Source: CAZHZT01 sp964537285 (GTDB lineage: Bacteria; Bacteroidota; Bacteroidia; Chitinophagales; Saprospiraceae). Taken from it: a stretch of DNA of 7,180 nt. The stretch covers positions 1 through 7,180 of the forward strand of contig CAZHZT010000187.1 of NCBI GenBank assembly GCA_964537285.1, given 5' to 3'. Below, piece after piece: positions 1 through 5,601 of the stretch. The notes under the pieces are model-generated. The model worked only from the letters and a program-made list of their open reading frames with translations. It was not told where the DNA came from and did no database searches. How positions within the stretch are numbered: position 1 is the first letter of the stretch; each line of letters begins with the position of its first letter. The position numbers and the translations under genes are program-made.

Positions 1-8
1 ATTTTTTG

Positions 9-34
9 CTACTTTTTTATCAAGAAAAAAGTAG
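9..34. repeat. Small A/T-rich hairpin at left edge
   Basis: Bases 9-18 are perfectly complementary to 25-34 (10-bp stem CTACTTTTTT / AAAAAAGTAG) around a 6-base loop. There is no T-run directly after the stem on either strand, so it is not a textbook intrinsic terminator. It may still mark the end of a transcript arriving from the left. Similar short hairpins are common after genes in Bacteroidota, but that comparison is from general knowledge and was not tested. Confidence 0.45.
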
Positions 35-77
35 ATAATCCACTGATTAACATAAATTTGCAAAGGTTTCACGAAAA

Positions 78-109
78 ATTAGCCATTCCGAAGATTTGGA
101 ATGACTCAT
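78..109 (-). repeat. Hairpin repeat, upstream copy
   Basis: Read on the minus strand this 32-base segment is a near-copy of the hairpin at 6973-7004: 27 of 32 positions agree, with no gaps. It folds as a stem-loop, with 81-89 pairing to 98-106. The one imperfect pair in that stem is a G-U wobble in minus-strand RNA but a C-A mismatch in plus-strand RNA, so the element looks oriented on the minus strand. One stem pair differs from the downstream copy by a matched change (C-G to U-A). It lies 27 bases from the 28-bp repeat at 137-164. It could end transcription from the left neighbour or belong to a dispersed intergenic repeat. Confidence 0.6.
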
Positions 110-136
110 GTTTAAGGATTTCCCAAATTAATTTCG

Positions 137-164
137 ACCAAATGAAATCATCTAGAACCAAAAT
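137..164 (-). repeat. 28-bp inverted repeat flanking the operon, upstream copy
   Basis: The reverse complement of these 28 bases is identical, base for base, to 7003-7030 beyond the end of the operon. Identity stops on both sides (bases 136 and 165 differ from their partners). The repeat is internally patterned: read on the minus strand it starts with ATTTTGGT and ends with CATTTGGT. A chance exact match of this length in 7 kb is not credible. Together with the hairpin at 78-109 it forms a composite element, matched downstream by the 28-mer plus the hairpin at 7052-7082. Confidence 0.85.
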
Positions 165-240
165 TAAAGTAGTTTGAGGGAAATTCCACTCCTGTTATTT
201 GGATTAATTCTAAATAAAATTTGACTTTTTTAAATTGAAG

Positions 241-256
241 TGTGACAAGGCTCACA
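241..256. promoter_or_regulatory. CRP/FNR-family binding palindrome
   Basis: The sequence TGTGACAAGGCTCACA is a perfect TGTGA-N6-TCACA palindrome, the consensus recognised by CRP-type members of the CRP/FNR family. Its centre (248.5) is 25.5 bases before the first base of the -7 element at 274-281. With a start site at about 287-290 the centre would be near -38 to -42, the position where class II activators contact RNA polymerase. No TTG-type -33 element is found at proper spacing, which fits an activator-dependent promoter. The identity of the regulator (CRP-like, FNR-like or another family member) cannot be read from the site. Confidence 0.55.
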
Positions 257-273
257 AAACGTAAAAACCTTTA

Positions 274-281
274 TATCTTTG
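274..281 (+). promoter_or_regulatory. Putative nqr promoter, Bacteroidota -7 element
   Basis: TATCTTTG matches the TAnnTTTG consensus of the main Bacteroidota sigma factor. It lies 28 bases before the nqrA start, so transcription would begin near 287-290 and leave a leader of about 20 bases. A matching -33 TTG 19-21 bases upstream is absent; the CRP/FNR-type palindrome occupies that area instead. The position also supports the long nqrA start at 310 over any internal start. Confidence 0.5.
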
Positions 282-309
282 CGCAGCTTTTAGCAAAATA
301 ACAATTAAA

Positions 310-1971
310 ATGAATAAAAAAATCAGCTTAAAGATCATTAAGTACTTTACATTCATCATAAGTATCCTGAGTTGCTTTGAAGTACTGGCTCAATCTGAAG
401 GAGGACAGCAAGGGCTGTCCACATTGGTTTTGGTCGGTATCGTAGCTCTTGTTATAGCCATTGTTTTTGCGGTAATCATTCTGGTTTCGGATAACCTTAT
501 CCGTATTCGTGCGAAACAAATTGGAGCAGATAAATACGGAGAGAATTTTTCAATCTTTCCTGTATTAGGTGAAATTGCGCAGCCAAAAGTTCCCAAGTAT
601 GTGAATGGCAGCCCTGTAACTTACCTAAAGCGAGGCCATGATATTTTGCTGGATGGATTTGTCGAAAGCAAAGAAATAAAGAACGCTGAGGTTTCAACTT
701 TTGCTGTACAGCCGCCTAACTTTATCGGAATTGCCCCAATCCCCAAACTTGAAGTGGAAATTGGAGCAACAGTAAAGGCTGGCGATCCAGTGTTTTATGA
801 CAAGAGTAAGCCTGAAATGAAGTTTGTAGCACCTGTAAGCGGGGAAGTTGCTACCCTTAACCGCGGAGCTAAGCGTTCAATTAAGGAAGTGGTTATTCTC
901 GCAGATAAGGAGCAGCAATATAGAGAACTACCGGCTTTTGATCTGGAAAATGGAAGCCGGGAAGAATTGGTCGCTTTTATTCTGGATAGTGGAGCATGGC
1001 CACTAATTCGTCAACGTCCTTACAATATTATTGCAAACTCTGAGATCATTCCTAGGGATATCTTTGTTTCTACTTTTGATACTGCTCCTCTGGCACCAGA
1101 TAATAACTTAATTGTTGATGGAAATGAGGAAGCATTTCAAAAAGGGATCGATATTTTGTCCAAATTAACCAGTGGAAAAGTTCATCTGGGCTTGAATGCA
1201 AACGAAGAATCCGCTCCGCATTCCGCTTTTCTGAATGCTGAAAATGCTCATAAACATTGGTTTAAAGGAAAGCATCCTAGCGGGAACGTTGGGGTACAAA
1301 TTCATCATATCGCACCCATATCGAACGCAGATGACATTGTCTGGACACTTGGTGTGCAAGATGTTATTACATTGGGAGCCTTAATCACAGAAAAGCGCTT
1401 CAACGCAAAACGGATTATAGCACTTACAGGCTCTGAGGTTATTGAACCAAAACTTGTGAAAACATATTTAGGGGCTAATGTCAGCGAACTGGTAAAAGAT
1501 CAATTGAAAAGCGATCATGTTCGATTGATATCCGGAGATGTGCTTTCGGGTTCTTCTAAAGAACTGAACGAATTTATGGATGTCTATGATGATCAGCTTA
1601 CCGTCATCGAGGAAGGTGATTATTACGAAATGTTCGGATGGTTGCTTCCTCTTAAAGGGCGCCCGAGCATATCCAGAACATTCCCTAATTTCTTATTCCC
1701 CGGGGTTCGGTTTAAAGGGGATACCAATACGCATGGAGAGAAGAGAGCTTTTGTAGTAACCGGGCAGTACGAAAGCGTGCTACCGATGGATGTCTATCCT
1801 CAACATGTTTTAAAATCCATACTTGTGAATGATTTTGAAAGCATGGAAGGGCTGGGAATCTACGAATTGGTTGAAGAAGATCTCGCTCTTTGTGAGTTTG
1901 TTTGTACCTCAAAACAGCCGGTTCAGAAAATTCTTCGTGAAGGACTTGACCTCATGAGAGAACAAGGTTAA
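310..1971 (+). CDS. nqrA: Na+-translocating NADH:quinone reductase subunit A, with N-terminal membrane-anchor extension
   Basis: NqrA is the cytoplasmic-side subunit of Na+-NQR that sits against NqrB and takes part in quinone binding. Residues 103-553 (about 451) match the whole usual protein of about 446-450 residues: the LKRGHDILLDG start, the APVSG and NRGAKR segment near 174-190, and the C-terminal EEDLALCEFVC region. Residues 1-102 are extra. They comprise a basic N-terminus, a hydrophobic stretch (about 9-23) with a likely signal peptidase site after VLA27, a second membrane helix (about 39-59), basic residues RIRAK (65-69), and a linker to residue 102. By the positive-inside rule the core would still face the cytoplasm, now tethered to the membrane. 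The ATG at 310 is chosen because the frame is uninterrupted and the putative promoter lies just upstream. The leader (CAATTAAA) has no Shine-Dalgarno sequence. First gene of the operon, 40 bases before nqrB. Identity is certain; the role of the extension is unknown. Confidence 0.96.
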   Translation: MNKKISLKIIKYFTFIISILSCFEVLAQSEGGQQGLSTLVLVGIVALVIAIVFAVIILVSDNLIRIRAKQIGADKYGENFSIFPVLGEIAQPKVPKYVNGSPVTYLKRGHDILLDGFVESKEIKNAEVSTFAVQPPNFIGIAPIPKLEVEIGATVKAGDPVFYDKSKPEMKFVAPVSGEVATLNRGAKRSIKEVVILADKEQQYRELPAFDLENGSREELVAFILDSGAWPLIRQRPYNIIANSEIIPRDIFVSTFDTAPLAPDNNLIVDGNEEAFQKGIDILSKLTSGKVHLGLNANEESAPHSAFLNAENAHKHWFKGKHPSGNVGVQIHHIAPISNADDIVWTLGVQDVITLGALITEKRFNAKRIIALTGSEVIEPKLVKTYLGANVSELVKDQLKSDHVRLISGDVLSGSSKELNEFMDVYDDQLTVIEEGDYYEMFGWLLPLKGRPSISRTFPNFLFPGVRFKGDTNTHGEKRAFVVTGQYESVLPMDVYPQHVLKSILVNDFESMEGLGIYELVEEDLALCEFVCTSKQPVQKILREGLDLMREQG

Positions 1972-2011
1972 AAAATTACTACCATAATTATAAATCTGGA
2001 AATACTCAGAT

Positions 2012-3304
2012 ATGAAATTGCTTGATATTATCAAAAAAAATGAGCCCAAAAAAGGGACTCTATTACATACGGCCTATGATGCCTTCTTTACGTTTGCTTT
2101 TACACCCAATGAGGTAACTAAAGGCGGCGTGCATATCAGAGATGGCATAGACTTGAAACGGACCATGGTTCACGTGGTACTTGCGCTTCAATTATGTTAT
2201 CTTTTCGGTACTTACAATATCGGCCACCAGCACTTTACGGCACTTGGAATGTACCCGGGTTTTCTTGAAGGCTTTAATCTCAAGATCGCTTACGGGCTAA
2301 TTAAATTACTGCCTATTTTCGTTGTGACTCACGTTGTTGGTCTGGGGATCGAATTCTATTATGCCTGGAAAAAAGGACATGCAGTAGAGGAAGGTTTCCT
2401 GGTTTCAGGGGCTTTAATTCCACTTATCATGCCGCCGGATATTCCAATGTGGATCCTGGCACTTTCTGTAGCTTTCGCCGTAATTATCGGAAAAGAAGCT
2501 TTCGGAGGTACGGGTATGAATATATTGAATATCGCTTTGCTGGCTCGTGTTTTTGTTTTCTTTGCTTATCCTACAGAGATTTCAGGTGATGAGGTCTGGG
2601 TTTCTGGTATTGTGAAGAATGCTTCTAATAATTATGAATCCATAGCTTACGGAGAATACTGGATTTACGGCTTCTTCGACGGAATTTTCGGGGCATTTGG
2701 TTGGCCCGAATTCGGGGATCGGGTACATTCTGTGGTAGACGGGTACACCGGAGCAACTCCCTTGTCACTTGCTGCAAAAGGTGGCTGGAGTGCTGCTACC
2801 GAAGTCTATTCTACCAGCCAGATGCTTTGGGGGGCAATTCCTGGCTCTATCGGGGAGTCATCAAAACCATTGATTGTTTTAGGTGCTTTGTTCCTGATTA
2901 TTACCGGAATTGCCAGCTGGAGAGTAATGGTAAGTTTTGTCCTGGGAGCCGCGGTAACAGCAATGTTAATGAATGTACTTTCAGTAGGTGGCGAAGGGTT
3001 CGACTTCTTGCAGGTTCCTTGGTACTACCAGTTTTATATGGGTAGTTTATTATTTGCGATGGCTTTCATGGCGACCGATCCTGTGACCGCAGCCTCTACA
3101 GATGCAGGTAAGTGGATCTATGGCTTCTTTATCGGTGTAATCGGTATGATCGTTCGGGTAATGAACCCGGCCTATCCGGAAGGTTGGATGTTGGCGATTT
3201 TGTTTATGAATGTTTTTGCTCCGCTTATCGACCATTATGTATTGCAAGCTAATGTTGGTAGGAGAGTTAAACGAGCCAAACTGAGAGAGGCCGCAGCTGT
3301 TTAA
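2012..3304 (+). CDS. nqrB: Na+-translocating NADH:quinone reductase subunit B
   Basis: NqrB is the large integral membrane subunit. It carries covalent FMN and riboflavin, helps form the quinone site and lines the Na+ path. Its 430 residues compare with 415 in Vibrio cholerae, and several hydrophobic helices are evident. The FMN-attachment motif is DGYTGAT, with FMN expected on Thr249 (codon 2756-2758). Other family marks are GKEAFGGTG (160-168), MATDP (353-357, Asp356 equivalent to Vibrio Asp346), NPAYPEG (385-391) and APLIDH (403-408, Asp407 equivalent to Asp397). Glu114 matches Vibrio Glu144. Two departures stand out: about 43 extra residues between AYP187 and the FMN motif, rich in aromatic residues, and Leu111 where Vibrio has Gly141. 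The region before that is shorter than in Vibrio. It is followed by the longest gap in the operon (109 bases). Confidence 0.97.
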   Translation: MKLLDIIKKNEPKKGTLLHTAYDAFFTFAFTPNEVTKGGVHIRDGIDLKRTMVHVVLALQLCYLFGTYNIGHQHFTALGMYPGFLEGFNLKIAYGLIKLLPIFVVTHVVGLGIEFYYAWKKGHAVEEGFLVSGALIPLIMPPDIPMWILALSVAFAVIIGKEAFGGTGMNILNIALLARVFVFFAYPTEISGDEVWVSGIVKNASNNYESIAYGEYWIYGFFDGIFGAFGWPEFGDRVHSVVDGYTGATPLSLAAKGGWSAATEVYSTSQMLWGAIPGSIGESSKPLIVLGALFLIITGIASWRVMVSFVLGAAVTAMLMNVLSVGGEGFDFLQVPWYYQFYMGSLLFAMAFMATDPVTAASTDAGKWIYGFFIGVIGMIVRVMNPAYPEGWMLAILFMNVFAPLIDHYVLQANVGRRVKRAKLREAAAV

Positions 3305-3359
3305 TAGTAGAAGCCTTTTGTCGGCTGATATTACAAATTAAATCTAAGTTGCGGAAGAG

Positions 3360-3390
3360 AGGCTTTCAAAAGTAGTTAAGCCTATTTTTC
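3360..3390 (+). terminator. Possible attenuator hairpin in nqrB-nqrC gap
   Basis: AGGCTT (3360-3365) pairs perfectly with AAGCCT (3378-3383) around a 12-base loop, and ATTTTTC follows at once, as in a weak intrinsic terminator. A third segment, AAGCCT at 3311-3316, can pair with the same AGGCTT, so the two hairpins would exclude each other. The stem has only 6 pairs, so full termination is unlikely. Partial read-through or processing that sets the ratio of NqrAB to the later subunits is possible. I see no leader peptide or known riboswitch fold. Confidence 0.3.
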
Positions 3391-3413
3391 GCAAAATCTA
3401 TAAAATTTAGTTT

Positions 3414-4118
3414 ATGAGTACTTCATATATAATCCGGTTTACCCTTATAATGACAAGTGTCGTGGCACTTGTGCTGGCGGGACTGTTCTCTTTGTTAAAG
3501 GAACAGCATGATATCAACGAAGCCCTCTTTAATCGCCGAGCTGTACTTAAAGCAGCCGACGACTATCTGGAGAAGAAGGTGGATAACATGAGTGATGAAG
3601 AAGTTCAGGCTGTCTTTGAAAGCAAAATTGATCAGTATGTTCTTGATATGGATGGCAATATTATTGAAGGTTTAAAGGCTGATGATATCGATATGGCTAA
3701 AGAGCGTAAGAAGCCGGAAGCAGAGAGAAGATTGCCTTTATACGTACTTAATAGTTCAAACGGAGAAATTTATTTGTTATCCGTACGAGGTAATGGCCTT
3801 TGGGATGAAATCTGGGGTACCATTGCGCTCAAGGATGATTTTAATACCGTTGCCGGAGTGACTTTCGATCATAAAGCGGAGACACCAGGCCTGGGGGCAG
3901 AAATCAAAGATAGTAGACCTTTTCAAGAACAATTCGAAGGTAAAAAGATTTACAATGAAGAGGGAGAATATGTCTCTGTAACTGTTCGTAAAGGTGGTGC
4001 GAGAGATAAAACGCATGAAGTAGACGGCATTTCCGGAGCTACCGTAACGAGTGACGGTGTTACCGAAATGTTAGATCGAGGCATTCAGTATTATAAACCT
4101 TACTTTGCCAAAAAATAA
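3414..4118 (+). CDS. nqrC: Na+-translocating NADH:quinone reductase subunit C
   Basis: NqrC carries a covalently bound FMN on the periplasmic side and passes electrons toward NqrB. Its 234 residues are shorter than the 257 of Vibrio. One N-terminal membrane helix lies at about residues 6-28, followed by a soluble FMN-binding domain. The motif DGISGAT places the FMN phosphoester on Thr210 (codon 4041-4043). The segment ETPGLGAEI (156-164) is typical of NqrC and its RnfG relatives, where it lies near the flavin. The middle part (about 50-105) is charged and variable. The ATG at 3414 is the natural start, directly before the membrane helix. FMN attachment needs the transferase ApbE, which is not encoded here. 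RnfG is the nearest alternative, but the presence of nqrA and nqrF decides for NqrC. Confidence 0.96.
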   Translation: MSTSYIIRFTLIMTSVVALVLAGLFSLLKEQHDINEALFNRRAVLKAADDYLEKKVDNMSDEEVQAVFESKIDQYVLDMDGNIIEGLKADDIDMAKERKKPEAERRLPLYVLNSSNGEIYLLSVRGNGLWDEIWGTIALKDDFNTVAGVTFDHKAETPGLGAEIKDSRPFQEQFEGKKIYNEEGEYVSVTVRKGGARDKTHEVDGISGATVTSDGVTEMLDRGIQYYKPYFAKK

Positions 4119-4135
4119 GGTGAGTACAGAGCCAC

Positions 4136-4143
4136 TATATTTG
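4136..4143 (+). promoter_or_regulatory. Candidate internal -7 element before nqrD
   Basis: TATATTTG is a perfect TAnnTTTG match 38 bases before the nqrD start, in the 63-base nqrC-nqrD gap. The nearest TTTG upstream (4104-4107) is 28 bases away, longer than the usual 19-21, so the -33 partner is poor. AT-rich gaps yield such matches by chance, and this is only a weak candidate for an internal promoter serving nqrDEF. Confidence 0.2.
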
Positions 4144-4181
4144 GAAATAAATTCTTATAAACGTATATAAACCTTCATAAA

Positions 4182-4904
4182 ATGGCAGAAACTGCTCAGG
4201 TTTCCGAAGCGCCGATCATAGAGAAAGAGCCTTTATTCGGCAAAAAGGAAAGGAAACTTATCACTGATCCGCTAAATGATAATAACCCGATTACCGTCCA
4301 AGTTTTGGGTATTTGCTCTGCTTTGGCTGTAACAACTCTGGTATTCAAGGCTTTTGTAATGGCTATCGCTGTTGTATTTGTTTGTGCCTTTGCCAACTTG
4401 ATTACCTCTTTCGTGCGTAACTCTATTCCTAAGCAAGTTCGTATGATCGTGCAGTTGGTTATTATATCAACTCTTGTAACCATCGTAGAGCTTACATTGA
4501 AAGCTATTAACTATCCGATCTATAAGGAATTATCTGTTTTCATCGGTTTGATTATTACCAACTGTATTATCATGGGGCGCCTTGAAGCTTTTGCTATGGC
4601 CAATAAACCATGGCGTTCGTTCCTTGATGGCGTCGGTAATGGACTTGGTTATGGTGCAGTGTTGATCATTGTCGCATTGCTCAGAGAAATATTTGGCAAG
4701 GGTACGCTGTTCGCAGGTAGTCCTCTTGAGTTAAAGTTAATTGGTGCCGGTGAAGGATTTCTTATAAATACCATCGATAATGCCTTGTTCTCCTGGTATA
4801 TGCCTAACAACTTGATGGTTTTACCTGCATCTGCTATGTTGGTAATCGGGGTGTTAATCTGGATCCAAAGAAGTTTCAACAAGAAACTCGTTGATGTATC
4901 TTAA
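4182..4904 (+). CDS. nqrD: Na+-translocating NADH:quinone reductase subunit D
   Basis: NqrD is an integral membrane subunit with six predicted helices. It pairs with NqrE as an inverted pseudo-symmetric couple and supplies two cysteines to the iron centre held between them. Cys45 (in LGICSALAVT) and Cys128 (in IITNCIIMGR) are spaced 83 residues apart, exactly as Vibrio Cys29 and Cys112. The DNNPI (33-37), GRLEAFAM (132-139) and DGVGNGLGYG segments are family hallmarks. At 240 residues it is about 30 longer than the usual 210. About 16 extra residues make a charged N-terminal tail and about 14 extend the loop after REIFGKGTLF. The leader TTCATAAA has no Shine-Dalgarno sequence. The gap to nqrE is only 26 bases. 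Homologous RnfE is ruled out by the operon. Confidence 0.96.
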   Translation: MAETAQVSEAPIIEKEPLFGKKERKLITDPLNDNNPITVQVLGICSALAVTTLVFKAFVMAIAVVFVCAFANLITSFVRNSIPKQVRMIVQLVIISTLVTIVELTLKAINYPIYKELSVFIGLIITNCIIMGRLEAFAMANKPWRSFLDGVGNGLGYGAVLIIVALLREIFGKGTLFAGSPLELKLIGAGEGFLINTIDNALFSWYMPNNLMVLPASAMLVIGVLIWIQRSFNKKLVDVS

Positions 4905-4930
4905 TCATAAAAATTAAACTCTACTAGATC

Positions 4931-5551
4931 ATGGGTGTAGAATATGTAAATATATTTATCAAGTCGGCATTTATTGATAACCTTGTGTTGGCTTATTTCC
5001 TGGGTATGTGTTCCTACCTTGCTGTATCTAAAACGGTGAATACCGCTTTAGGGCTGGGGCTTGCAGTTATTTTCGTGTTAGGTATCACCATGCCTGTAAA
5101 CTGGTTGATCAACGAGTATCTACTGAGTGAAAACGGCTTGTTTGGTATTGACCTTACATTCCTTCGCTTTATTCTTTTCATCGCTGTTATCGCATCAATG
5201 GTACAGTTAGTGGAAATGGTTGTAGAGCGTTTCTCTCCTTCATTGTACAATGCTTTAGGAATATTCTTACCATTGATTACAGTGAACTGCGCAATTTTAG
5301 GTGGCTCACTTTTCATGGTATCCAGAGAGTATAATTTTGGAGAATCTGTAGCTTTTGGCTTAGGTGGGGGCTTTGGTTGGTTCCTTGCGATTATCGCTAT
5401 TGCGGCAATCCGGGAAAAAATCCGTTACTCCAATGTGCCGCCTGCTCTTCGTGGTTTAGGTATGGCCTTCATTTTGACAGGTCTTATGGGAATCGCTTTC
5501 ATGAGCCTTATGGGGATTGATCCTGCTCAGTATTTGAGTGCTGCGGAGTAG
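4931..5551 (+). CDS. nqrE: Na+-translocating NADH:quinone reductase subunit E
   Basis: NqrE is the second six-helix subunit, related to RnfA, and completes the intramembrane iron site with NqrD. Cys27 (FLGMCSYLAVSK) and Cys120 (LITVNCAILGG) correspond to Vibrio Cys26 and Cys120. Glu95 (VQLVEMVVERF), at a conserved acidic position discussed for Na+ transfer, is kept. The VPPALRGLGMAFI segment near the C-terminus is characteristic. It has 206 residues, about 8 more than Vibrio, mostly as a short C-terminal tail (DPAQYLSAAE). The ATG at 4931 gives the expected N-terminus with the first helix directly following. It is followed by a 50-base AT-rich gap with a 17-bp palindrome. Confidence 0.96.
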   Translation: MGVEYVNIFIKSAFIDNLVLAYFLGMCSYLAVSKTVNTALGLGLAVIFVLGITMPVNWLINEYLLSENGLFGIDLTFLRFILFIAVIASMVQLVEMVVERFSPSLYNALGIFLPLITVNCAILGGSLFMVSREYNFGESVAFGLGGGFGWFLAIIAIAAIREKIRYSNVPPALRGLGMAFILTGLMGIAFMSLMGIDPAQYLSAAE

Positions 5552-5567
5552 TTGTTTTTTAGAAATC

Positions 5568-5584
5568 TATATTGATACAATATA
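5568..5584. repeat. Short palindrome in nqrE-nqrF gap
   Basis: TATATTGATACAATATA has perfect 7-base arms around ATA and ends 17 bases before the nqrF ATG. It could be a weak hairpin or an operator half-site pair, but A/T-only palindromes of this length arise by chance in such gaps. Confidence 0.3.
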
Positions 5585-5601
5585 ATATAAAGCTGTATAA
5601 A

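Larger units (their letters stand above)
1..309. other. Non-coding leader region upstream of nqrA
   Basis: No gene is supported here. From left to right it holds a short A/T hairpin (9-34), a hairpin copy (78-109), a 28-bp repeat (137-164) shared with the far end of the operon, a featureless AT-rich stretch (165-240), a CRP/FNR-type palindrome (241-256) and a -7 promoter element (274-281). One + strand frame is open from base 1 to a stop at 175-177. It runs through the hairpin and the 28-bp repeat, which are non-coding at the other end of the window, so I do not treat it as a gene. The upstream neighbour lies outside the window. Confidence 0.75.

Noticed and set aside
1..177. Open + strand frame of 58 codons entering from the left edge
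   Set aside because: It passes through two hairpins and the 28-bp repeat, which are non-coding at the other end; composition is A/T-rich and no protein family is recognisable. It could still be the tail of a gene outside the window, but nothing supports it.
221..226. TTGACT as a classic -35 box
   Set aside because: No -10 or TAnnTTTG lies at suitable spacing downstream of it.
364..375. Possible lipobox at Cys22 of NqrA (ILSC)
   Set aside because: Leu at -2 is not usual for a lipobox, and the VLA27-Q site fits signal peptidase I better.
601..603. Internal GTG start for a normal-length NqrA
   Set aside because: No ribosome site or A-rich leader precedes it, the upstream frame encodes a coherent signal peptide plus helix, and the promoter lies close to 310.
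5572..5601. Upstream TTG start for nqrF adding ten residues
   Set aside because: The added codons are A/T-only gap sequence overlapping a palindrome; the ATG at 5602 gives the normal NqrF N-terminus just before the membrane helix.
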